Positions 54,501-64,000 of a stretch of 64,000 nucleotides of DNA are shown piece after piece. The notes beneath the pieces were generated by a model. The model had not been told where the DNA came from, made no database searches, and was given only the letters and a program-made list of their open reading frames with translations. The translations under genes and the position numbers were made by a program. How positions within the stretch are numbered: the first letter of the stretch is position 1; every line of letters starts with the position of its first letter. Origin of the DNA: Microdochium bolleyi (lineage: Eukaryota; Ascomycota; Sordariomycetes; Xylariales; Microdochiaceae); contig KQ964254.1 of NCBI GenBank assembly GCA_001566295.1, positions 124,001 through 188,000 on the forward strand. Direction: 5' to 3'.

Positions 54501-55943
54501 GGCCTGGGGTGACGCCGCCGAGATGCACAGTGGAACCACCACCGATCCCACAGCAACTGCATCATCACCAACATCCCCATCACCACCGTTGTCGTCGTCA
54601 CCGACAACCACGCCATCGTAGGACTCGACAATGGCGTGCGCGTTGGTCCCGCCAAAGCCAAATGAATTGACGCTCGCCCTCCTCGGCTGTCCGCGGGCCG
54701 GCTGTGGCCACGCCCTGAGCTGCGTCGGCACCTCGAGGTGGCTCAGAAACGGTTTCACTGCCTCGCTGGGCCGGTCCGAGTGCAGGTTCGGAGGGATGGC
54801 ATTGTGTTTCAGGGCCTGAACTACCTTGAGCAGTCCCGCGAGCCCGGCTGCCCCTTCTGTGTGCCCGACCACTGTCTTGACCGAGCCAACCACCATCTTG
54901 TCACTGACAGTTTCAGTAGCCGCGCCGAAGAATGCCTCTTTGATCGCAGCCGCCTCGCAAGGATCGCCCACGACCGTGCCGGTTCCGTGCGCCTCAAAGT
55001 ATTGGCATCTATCTTCGACCCGGCGGGCATCGAGACCTGCTCGCATGTATGTGTGTCGAATCAGGGCTGCCTGGGCTGCTGCGTTTGGCATCGTGAGCCC
55101 TTCGGTCCGGCCATCCGAGTTGACCCCGGTCTCTCGGATGACTGCGTGGATTCTGTCGCCATCGGCAATGGCCTGCGGCAGCGTCTTAAGCAGTACCGCG
55201 GCCACCCCTTCGCCTCGGGCATACCCGTCTGCTCTGGCGTCCCACATGTGGCAGTATCCCGAGGGGCTCAGCATGTGCATGTCCGACTCGACAACAAAAT
55301 GTTCTGGTGTGAGCATCAAATTGACGCCCGCCACGCACGCCATGGTGCTCTCGCCGTTCCGCAGGCTTTGCGCAGCTTGATGGACAGCCACGAGACTGGA
55401 GCTACATGCACTGTCGATCGTCATGGATGGACCCCGGAAGTCGAAGAAGTGTGATATCCGGTTGGCAATCATCGATCTTGCATTGCCTGTCGCATAATAC
55501 TGGTTCGTCTGTAGCTCGTCACGCTGCGACAAGACATCGTAATCTGCGGTCATGACTCCAGCGAAGACGGCAACGTCTTTGCCCGCGTAGTCTTGCTGTC
55601 GGTAGCCTGCCGAGACCATGGCTTCGTAGACCACTTCGAGGACCATACGCTGTTGAGGATCCATGGCCTCTGCCTCCTTGCAGTTGATTCGGAAGAAACC
55701 TGCATCAAATAATCGATGGTCCTGGTCCAGCCAGTAGCCCTTAATCGAGTTCGTCGTTCCGTGGTGAGTTCCGTCAGGGTGGTAAAATGCCTCCGCGTTG
55801 AAGCGGTCTCGAGGAACTTGCCTCGCCAGATCCGCGGGGTTGGTCAGAACTTGCCACAGCTTATCAGATGTCGTGATGCCGCCTGCGAACCTGCAGCTGC
55901 TACTAACAATAGCTATAGGCTCCTTCGTGGTTGGTTTACACAT
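48501..55943 (-). CDS. highly reducing type I polyketide synthase (KS-AT-DH-psiMT-psiKR-KR-ACP)
   Basis: Iterative PKS, model complement(join(48501..48577, 48666..52342, 52420..55943)), 2425 residues. KS: Cys180 (DSACSSS), His319 (EAHGTGT) and His361 (VGHTEGAAG). AT: GQGAQW and Ser654 (GHSSG). DH: His981 (HRFQGQCLLP) and Asp1159 (ATLDSCFQ). The methyltransferase region (about 1320-1500) keeps the lead-in IAHRHPRMN, but the SAM motif expected next is replaced by LCLPDHS, so it looks dead. No GG-rich enoylreductase motif is seen. KR: cofactor loop VLIGLTRDLG, as in LovB-like and PKS-NRPS synthases, with Tyr2186 (SNYAAAN). ACP: Ser2369 (GIDSLLAV). The last exon gives LCSEMAEQVL and a short tail, so no releasing domain is fused. 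Introns are 77 and 88 nt with consensus sites. An in-frame ATG at 56021 would add 26 residues. The expected product is a partly reduced, unsaturated chain unless an enoylreductase acts in trans. Confidence 0.92.
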
Positions 55944-56070
55944 GACGGTGGCGATTTGTGCCTGATTACTCCAATGATCCCGTGTTGTATCGGCAGTACT
56001 TGTGGAAGTGGGAGGTGGCATCAGAAGCTGTCTCGAGGTCTGCCATCCTGTCGTCGCAGCAACCAGGCAA

Positions 56071-56076
56071 CTTATA
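56071..56076 (-). promoter_or_regulatory. possible TATA box of the PKS gene
   Basis: On the minus strand the sequence reads CCTATAAGTTG, 128 nt before the ATG at 55943 and about 50 nt before the alternative ATG at 56021. This spacing favours 55943 as the start if transcription begins 30-60 nt downstream. Motif match only. Confidence 0.35.
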
Positions 56077-56526
56077 GGCAGAGCGCTGCCCACTCCGCTC
56101 CAAGTCTAATTGCCAGCATTTGGAATCATTCGCCTCCTTCATAACTTCAGCCGCGCGGCGCCATGTCTTCCCCGTGACGCCAACAGATTGCCCGGGCTTG
56201 TAATCTACGTTGGCGGCAAGCCATGGCTGGAACGTCACGTCACACGCAACCAAGGATCAGCCTGGGAGGAAGCTTCGACGGAAGAGGAGTGTGCCAAAGA
56301 TGTGAGGAACCGGCTTGCTGCAACTCCTGGTCCCTCTGATGTCAACGTGCTCACGTTGAAAACAGCACGCGACCTCACGAAACACCAGAGAGCCGTTGGC
56401 TGGGAGGCTCACTGCCGACGCATCCCTGAAAGACTCGACCGTTGATCATCTTCTCGCAAGAAGAGCTCAATCAGGCAAAACTCATCAACGCATGAAGCCG
56501 TCCATCGCATCCATAACTAGCCATTT

Positions 56527-56559
56527 GGGGGGGGGGNNNNNNNNNNGGGGGGGGGGGGG
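56527..56559. other. assembly gap (10 N) inside a poly-G tract
   Basis: Ten G (56527-56536), ten N (56537-56546) and thirteen G (56547-56559). The gap is a placeholder within a homopolymer, so the true length of missing sequence is unknown. Confidence 0.98.
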
Positions 56560-59500
56560 CTGGATGCGGGTTTGTGCAACACAGCTTGCCCTTGACAGCG
56601 TCACGAGCCGTTAGGCATCTGTTACGGTCTTTCGTAAGTCATGGGAACAAGTCCACGTTACGCTGCCAGCTTCAAGTCGGCCAACTATCGGAGTCTTGGC
56701 CTCTTCATAACGTGGGCTGAGCCGCACGCGTGTCTCGCGGGGAAGATGGCTTTTGTTCCGATGTTCAAAGAATCCTTTAGTGACGGGAGTGTCCAGTAGC
56801 AAGTAAACACCGAGATTGAGTACAGCTATCCTTCGATACAATCTTCATAGGATCAGCGTAATTGCAGCAGTTCACTACTCATGCAACACGTCAATGGGAA
56901 GCTACCCAAATAGCCCCATCCATTCAGGAGGAGTCGCAGCATTGATTTCGAGATGCCATATTGAGGGCATCCAATGAGCAAAGCCCCCAGAGGCACCTCC
57001 ATACTCTGGTGTGGCTACACGTAAGACTGCAGGATCGTGGTGTCATGGTCGCACAGAGATCCTGCACGGCCATGACATTCATAAGACATGCCAAGGTATT
57101 GCGGCAATGGGAAGGTGTGCAACCAGATGTCAATGTGCTCCTGGCAAAGCAAAACTCAAGTAAAGCCTCGCATGTTGAGTCTCAACGAAGCTGCCATGTT
57201 TTTCCCAAGTAAGCAAGATCGAGTAAAGCTACTCATTCTTCTGTATGCATGGAAGCGTCAGCCTCGCCGATCGTAAGTTGAGTGACGCCGGCTCTGCTCT
57301 GTCAGAAACCACCACGCTTGAATCTCGTCAGTCATGCCTCACCACCAGGGCGCAAGTCCCCAGCTCAAGAAACCGGGTTCCCGGGCCATGGCGGCAGACT
57401 GCATGATCTGACTCTCGCGAGTTAGATCGATCTGCTTCCCGACTGACGTGGCACAAGAAGAACAGCTCGGGCCGGCTGGGACTGAGAAGGAGAGATGCGG
57501 TACTCACCCGCACGCGCGTTGGGGGAGGGGGTGTCTCAATATCTTGTGTGTGCCACAGAGGTTGCGATGTTGACAGGCTGGTGGCCGCGGCTGCGAGAGG
57601 AGGGCAGAGAAAAAGGGAACGCAATCTCATCGGATCGTGTGTGAACAGTTACACGAGACAAAGCGCCGGCTGCCAGCAGAATCTTGCGCGTTATGCAATT
57701 TCGATCGAGAAATCGCTGCAGACCCTCGGAACACAGGAGTGAGACCTCTTTGATACACAAAACATGCATGCCACTATCGGGACCCGTTGTCCGTGTATGC
57801 GCGAGTGTTCATTGGGATAGCTAGCCGTGGAGGAGGCTACTGGCCACCTGCCGGTCCTGACAGAGACGAAGGCGTTGCCGTTGGAGGGGTTCCTCACCCG
57901 TTTGCGCCATGTCCCAGCTCGAGCCCGTCGTCTTCGACACGATAGTGATAATGATACGAGCTATTACATCTCCGTTGCTCCGCAAATTTCTACATGATAA
58001 CAAGCCATTGGATATGGCTCTGGCTGCACATTAAGCTGCAGAAGCATTGGTCACGGCGCAGCCGTCTCTGAGACCGAGGCAGACGTCAGAGCTCATACCT
58101 ACTTTCAGTCCGATCTCGATGTAAATCTCGAAGATTACACTGGAACACAACCGACGGTGATTTGCCCAACCTGACTCTGGACCTCCACCGATAAGGAATA
58201 CCGGGCTGTCGAGCCCAAGATACTGTATACGATATCAAGCAATAAATGGCATAGTCAGTCCTTGAATCGACCACAGCATTGTGTGAGCACGATCTTAGAT
58301 ATTCTCCTTTGTCTCGTGTCCGTGTGCAGGTATCTAGAATGTGGCAGGCATCGTGGGACAGTGACACGGGGCACTGGGCGACTCCTGGGGGGGCCCGGGG
58401 ATCTGGGACACGGGGGCCCTATGCCCGTCAGACGTATTTGCACGATCGGGAAAACCCGAAGGACCCTAACCCTGGTCATATAACTGTTCAGGTGGCGTGC
58501 TCTGCACGTCCCATTCGCGTCTCCCGCCTCTTTCGTATCTGGAGCTCTGTCCCATTCTAATGTGTGGCCTCCCGAAGCTAAGTGGTGCCCTAGCTCCGGA
58601 AGTCCGCACTCCTAAGCTCTGGCCATCTTTGAGTTGCCGTAGGCGGGCAGTTTCTTGTGATGCAATCTGTATTTGATGGTCTAGGCCCTTGGCAGCAGCC
58701 ATGGACCAAGCCCAAGGCATGAGGTGCCTTGTCGAATCCATTAGAACATAAGTTCTGATACATGGCCTCCAGGTCTAGTAAATAAGCTGTGTCACCCCGT
58801 GGAGAGGGAAAAGTGGTAACTGTACACTTCAGAGTCTCTTGTTGCTGCACTCATCTCGAAGCAAGAGCTAGCCAACCAGAAACTTGCCGTCCATTCCACG
58901 TGCATTACCAGTTTCGATACGAATAGGTAACGTTACTTCCACCACCGCCACAGAACTTCTGCTATATACGAAGCAGAGCCACCAGCGGATATCTCAGGAT
59001 CCAGACCGGACACAGGCCAGTGGCGACACACATTGCAAGGTGCCAAGCTTACTTAGGTCGTGCTCAACGACACCCGCAGCTGTAGCAATGACAAAGAATC
59101 AAATAATGTCCTGACTTTTAACTCGAGGGTACGAAGTCGTGATCAGCAGCCACTGGTTCGCCATCTAGGCTGATTTAGGTCTCGTTTCGCCCACACTGTG
59201 ACCGCAGATGATCCTATCTTGACTTATAGACCATCTGGTCATCAAGTCCATCAAGTATGACCCGTATAGCACGTGCTCCCAAAGCCACGGTCAAGAGACG
59301 GGTACTTCGGGGCGAGGTCCCGGTTTTGGGACAAGTCATTTGCAGGAGCTGTCTGACGTAGACCTACGGTGGCCAAGCCGCACGCATATGCTCACTCGAA
59401 GGACGCTGTATGGGCGGCCTTGGACCGGTAGCTCCGCGTTGATCGTTCCAAGCCTCTGGACCTCCTCCCAGCCATCGTGCTTCGAGATTCAGCTTGAACC

Positions 59501-61492
59501 TCCGCAGCACGAGCAGGAAGAGCCGTGGTCCCTACTTTTACCCCACAACCGAATCTTTTATGACAGCAGATACAAGCCTGGAGGCCCTGGACGTCCGGAG
59601 TTCGACGGGTTACGGAGTACTGGAGGCTCCGCCCGCGGTGGATTGTCACCTACGCCACTTGGGTCGGAGCACATGAGGCGCTGTGAGGAACAGTGTTTAC
59701 GAAGCATCGGTTTCGGGGCGGGCGGACCCCTTAGCAAGCTTGCTTTGATGAACGATGCCACTCATCGATACCTAGCTTATCTTGCGCAAAGGGAGTAGCG
59801 CGAGAGCAGACGCCGCTGCCCGCCCCTGGCCCTCGCTGGAAGTTTGCTGCTAGCGATCAGAATTATATATGAGAGGCAAGATTCTCGTTGTCGATGACGA
59901 CAAACACAAAGGTTTACAGCGACCAAGGCCGAGGGGATGCGCCGAGCATGCCAGGGTCGACGAGCACAGAGAGAGTCTTAGGTATTGTGCTTGCCAAGCA
60001 GACTGTGCCTGCCACCTGAGTTGTTGACCACGAGCTGCTCATGCTGCCAAGCTTGAGTCATGACAGTCTGTCTGTGTCGGAGACTTGTATGAAGGGCAAT
60101 CGATCCACGGAGCTTCCCACAAAGCGCACCCGTCGAGGCGGGTCGGCGGCTCGTGGGGGGACGTGGAGTGTGAGTGGGCGTGCTGTGGAGCTGCCGAGCC
60201 CGTCATGCCACTTGTTACGACACTTCGGAACACTGCACCGAAGTCGAATTCGGATCAAATCAGGACCCTAGGCAAATTCCCTCGGCGGGGCAACGAGTGT
60301 GAGCTTACTCGTGAGTCGGAATAAAGTAGCGAGCTACAAAGGACAGCTGGCTCAGCCGGTCACGTTGCTCGTGCCTGACGATCATTACTATTGAACTCTA
60401 CTGTAGCGGGCTGGTGAAGGATGGCCATCATCAAGACCGCAACAAGAATAGCTGGCACAAAACGGCCCTGCAGATTCGGAGTCTACTGGATGTGGGCTCG
60501 TCCCGGATCCACAACGCCAACAGCCCGCCTCGCCCGCTTCTCCCTGTGCCAGTGGCTCGGCTGGCCGGTCTCCCAAGCTGCCAAAGCTCCCGTCGTTCAG
60601 CGGGGAGCACACTCACCCCTCGCCACCTGGCCGCATCATGGGCGCAGGCACCGTTCGTCGAGTTGACACTCACGTTCCAACGCCCACGGGCAAGAGGCAA
60701 AGTGGATGATGAGATCCTGCATGGTTCTCCTTCAGAAGAGCCTCGACGCAACGATATCCGTGCCTTGGCTATCCAGCAATGCAGTCGGCAATCGGGCGGA
60801 GCTCTTTTACGTTTGCGTTGCCGCATGTCGATGTTGTAGAAGAAAGGCTGCCGTCTCCGCATGAGCTTATCTCACGACTGGACGACTGCCAACATAGTGG
60901 CACGAGCCGCCCTAAACTCTTTGCACAGTGGCATGTTGGTCGGTCTTCGAACGTCCGTAAGCATGCCGTAAGACTATGTGGGAGTAGACTGCTCATTTGT
61001 GCTCTGATCGCCTGTCATGATTGCGCCAAACGATTACGTGTCGTTTCGGCGCCAAAGTTCCTCTTCATATGGGTTGTGGAATGTCATGAAGCCAATTGTG
61101 TTTCTCCACATCTCTCATTGCCGCCAGGACGGTCGCTCAGTCGTTATTGTTGGCCCAGTTTGTATCGATTCGTCTGCGACGCCGGAAGGGCCGCATTGCC
61201 TCCTCGAGAATAGAGACCAGGTTGGACAACTATGCGAGAAGCAGTCTCTGTGTGTCGTACTGAAGTCCCGCAACCATGTCCTCCACGGGCTGGTGTCGGT
61301 CTTTTCGCTCTATGGCCAGTCTGGACACCGAGGAGGCGTGAACTGGTGTGGCCACAACAGCAGGATTGCAGCTCTTTGGGCAACGTCCTCTGGGCTGTTA
61401 TTTTCAACACGGCGGGATTAGACGAGTATGGAGCAACCGCAGGCACTCATTTCTTTGTAGCGAAAATCTGATGAGATGGGCGCCACGAAGTT

Positions 61493-62610
61493 TCAGCGTT
61501 CGGGATATGCGTGAGGCGGGCCCGGATAGCCACTGCTGCTCGGGAGATGAGGCGTGCCTAGTGGTGGTGGGTAGTGATGCACTGTCGAGGACTGCTGGTA
61601 CTCTCCGCCCTGGCCCCCAGGTCTGTTAGAATTGTCATAACTCCCGTGGCTATTGCGTTCCATGTCGACTGTCTCGATGTCGAACCGTCGTGAGCACCCA
61701 TCGTCCATATGCCTGCTCTACGTTAGCTGAAGTGCAGCGTTATGCACTGCATCAATGCCCAGGGGATTGGCACGCACCGGCGAAGGGTATCCTTCCTAGC
61801 GAACATTCGCTGGCAATAATCACACCTGTGACTCCGCTCTTTCGCATGAACGCTCTGGTTGTGTCGCTGCAGATCAGTCTTGCGCACGAATTTCTTGCCA
61901 CAATCTGGCACAAGACAAGGAAACGGATAGTCCCGGTTCTCATCGTGTGTGGCCATGTGAGCCTTGTAGTTGTAGCTTCTACTGAACAGCTTCCCACAAC
62001 CTGGTACCTCACACTGATAATTGGCGTCCTCCTTGGTCGTAAGCTTGCGTGTTTGCCTCTTTGGTGTGCGAACCGTCCGAGCATGGCGCGCATCTGGAAC
62101 TGCCATCGGCGAAGAAGAAGCTATACCCGGATAGTATGGGCCTGGCTCGAGAGTCGAGTAATCGTGCTTTGGCCATGCCGCATTCGACACATCAGACATA
62201 TAACCGGATGCAGCCGATGGCGATGGATAGCCCTCAGAACCCCCCGCAGCTGCCGGTACAGAACCTGGTGAGGGAAATTGAGATGGCGCCAGGCTTGGAG
62301 GATATTCGGCTCCGACATCCAACCGTTGTCGCAATGTTGGCGAAACGCTGCGAGAGTATGCTGGGAACGGGTATCTAGGCGCGCCTGTAGAATGCCGCGG
62401 GATGCCCAATGGGCTCGTGGGGTGTTGTGGTGGTACGCCTGCGAGCTGGTGTGTCGGATACATTAGATGCCCGTAAGGTGCTGCCAGATTGCTGTCATAT
62501 GGTTGGAAAGTCGAGTATTCCGACGGCAAATTGCTCGACATGGTTGTAGAGCTTGGTAAAGGCTCATGTACTGTCGTTGTTGGCCAGTTTCCTGTATCAC
62601 CATGATCCAT
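61493..62610 (-). CDS. C2H2 zinc-finger transcription factor
   Basis: Model complement(join(61493..61712, 61778..62610)), 350 residues, nuclear DNA-binding protein. The first ~165 residues are Pro/Ser/Tyr-rich (possible activation region). A basic stretch RTPKRQTRKLTTKED precedes three fingers at about 200-285. These are CEVPGCGKLFSRSYNYKAH ending MATH, CLVPDCGKKFVRKTDLQRH ending NQSVH, and CDYCQRMFARKDTLRRH ending MDDGC, the last being a C2HC finger. The 65-nt intron (GTGCGT ... GCTAAC ... GAGCAG) splits the third finger exactly before its His. The tail is Gly/Pro/Tyr/Ser-rich. The start at 62610 is the first in-frame ATG; it is preceded by CCTTGCAG, so a 5'-UTR intron is possible. It lies 5.5 kb from the PKS on the same strand; a regulatory link to the PKS is speculative. 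Confidence 0.87.
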
Positions 62611-64000
62611 GCTGCAAGGGGTTCCGACTTGTCGGGAAAGTGATAGATCAGATCGTACTGATGGCGGAGGGCGACGAATGTCGGCAGATGATGTTGTGGG
62701 GAAGACGTTGCAGACGAGAACTCTCTGACGGGAAGCGGAAAGCCCAATAGTGGCGAAGACTGTGCCATCGCCGTGGCTCACGCAGCCAGACGAAATTATG
62801 GGAGAGCGCTAGGGAATGAGCCTGAGATTGCACTGAGTGTGTCTTGGAAGACAACAGCTCACCAGCTGGGAAGGCCGATGGAGAGAGGAGAACGGTCCGC
62901 ACTGATCGATTAGAAAGAGAAGAGTCTCGTGTGAAACCGAGCAGCAACGCGGCCAAGCACTTCGTCAACGACAGACTGTCGGAGTTATAACTGTGAGCCG
63001 AGGTCACTGGGTTCTGCACTGGGAGTTGGTCTCAGCAGGAAGAGCAGCTGTCCATCTGAGTGTACAACGAAGGTCCAAAGTGCGAGTGACGGAGCCCTGG
63101 AACAGGACGAAGAATATACCTACGTCTCGGTTCGGGGATGCGTCCACAAGCAGGGGCGAGGGGAAGTTATGTAAGGCATGGTGCAGGGGTTTCCCTACGC
63201 CTAGCATTCATCCTATTACCGCCTAATATGGTCCGTACTAAGAATGCCTGGTTGTGGCCGCCAGCATAACAAGTGTGTAGGCCGGCACCCAAGGACCATG
63301 TCAAAAGTGGTCGAGCAGCTTGATGACAAGCCGGCTTGGCAACAACTGAACGGCGCAGAGAGCCGTGCTCGAGTGTGGCCATCCAACCAGGCTAGGGCAA
63401 GAACAGAGGAGAGTCGAGTGATTTGTTGACGCTAGAGCTCGGGCATTGGGCCAAGGTTGAGAGCGGGTGATGGAGCGGAGCCTCGCGATCAACGCCATGC
63501 TCGGGGGAACGTGGCGAGCGCGGGTCGTGGAACAGAAAGGCGGCATGGAGCGTACCGGGCGTACCCCCACGAGACACTGCTTGTACCATGAGCCATGGCG
63601 CTCCCAGTCCGCCAAGCAAAGGTGTCGAAAGAGGTGGCCATGGGTCTAGACGGTAAGGAAATCTAATTCGTCAGGAACAAGCCAGCCCCGTACAAGGCAT
63701 GTAGGGCAGGCTTGATGGCATTGGTCGCCGGTGCATTCTGGGTTAGTCCGACCTGACTCTCAAGCTGGATGATTACGCGACGACAGGCGAGAGCACCAGG
63801 AGAAAGACGGATGACACGGGGTGGGGCGGTGTGGGCAACCCGAGAGAAGTCTTCCCCCGAAGAGGAGCAAGCATATTCCCGATGGGGCAGAGCTTGTGGA
63901 TGGCGACGGATGTCTTGCAGCTGAGTGACAGGCGTGCCTGGCACGCCGTGGTCAGGCAGACGTGAGCCGATCCTCGCAGGAAGCTACTGGCGGTGACCAG
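62611..64000. other. upstream region of zinc-finger gene to window end
   Basis: 1.4 kb with no supported gene. It presumably holds the promoter and 5' UTR of the zinc-finger gene. Short open frames near the right edge (63663-63944, -) have no recognisable features and could be part of a gene outside the window. Confidence 0.45.

Larger units (their letters stand above)
55944..61492. other. gene-poor interval upstream of the PKS
   Basis: About 5.5 kb with no gene I can support on either strand. Open frames up to about 150 codons (for example 59340-59798, 60414-60839 and 60779-61213, all +) show no domain, no coherent composition and no plausible splicing to neighbours. The interval includes the PKS promoter, an assembly gap, and the 3' side of the zinc-finger gene. 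It could hold decayed genes, non-coding transcripts or simply spacer. Confidence 0.5.

Noticed and set aside
55944..56093. Upstream extension of the PKS N-terminus to 56093
   Set aside because: The first codon there is GTG, not ATG. The possible TATA box at 56071-56076 lies inside it, and the residues are not like a KS start.
59340..59798. 152-codon + strand open frame between PKS and zinc-finger gene
   Set aside because: No domain, no coherent hydrophobic pattern, no splice partner; several frames of equal length overlap nearby.
60414..60839. 141-codon + strand open frame
   Set aside because: Ser/Arg/Pro-rich chance frame with an equally long antisense frame; no recognisable protein features.

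Overview
This window looks like nuclear DNA from a filamentous ascomycete (Pezizomycotina, most likely a Sordariomycete). The evidence is short introns (about 55-125 nt) with GTRNGY donors and CTAAC/CTGAC branch points, GC-rich coding sequence, and typical fungal families: a QDE-2-type Argonaute, fungal complex I 78 kDa subunit, Byr4/Bfa1-like and EDC4/Ge-1-like proteins, and a highly reducing polyketide synthase. Species is not determinable from what I can see. No rRNA, tRNA, CRISPR array or intact transposon was recognised.

Layout. 1-7.5 kb: the 5' part of a DHA2-type MFS transporter (-, runs off the left edge), a cysteine-rich GPI-anchored surface protein (+) and D-3-phosphoglycerate dehydrogenase (+). 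7.8-17.7 kb: a five-exon Argonaute (-), a small mitochondrial-type protein (+), a RING-finger protein (-), a decayed flavin amine oxidase (+, pseudogene) and a short membrane protein (-). 19.6-32 kb: an EDC4/Ge-1-like decapping scaffold (+), a GNAT acetyltransferase (-), the NADH dehydrogenase 75/78 kDa subunit (+, six exons) and a putative zinc-cluster regulator with an unusually long loop (-). 33-48 kb: a partly resolved membrane protein (-), a conserved protein of unknown function (+), an APH-like kinase (-), SelO protein AMPylase (-), an aldo-keto reductase (+), a Byr4/Bfa1-like mitotic-exit regulator (-) and an XRCC4-like protein (+). 48.5-64 kb: an apparently stand-alone highly reducing PKS (-), about 5.5 kb without a convincing gene (with an assembly gap inside a G homopolymer), and a C2H2 zinc-finger regulator (-).

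Most of the window is housekeeping sequence: serine biosynthesis, respiration, mRNA decapping, DNA repair, mitotic exit and RNA silencing. The accessory part is the right-hand end, where a PKS with intact-looking KS, AT, DH, KR and ACP but degenerate methyltransferase and no recognisable enoylreductase sits beside a gene-poor stretch and a zinc-finger gene. Splice sites were chosen by hand from consensus signals, reading frame and family conservation. All multi-exon models below add up to a whole number of codons, but none has transcript support here.
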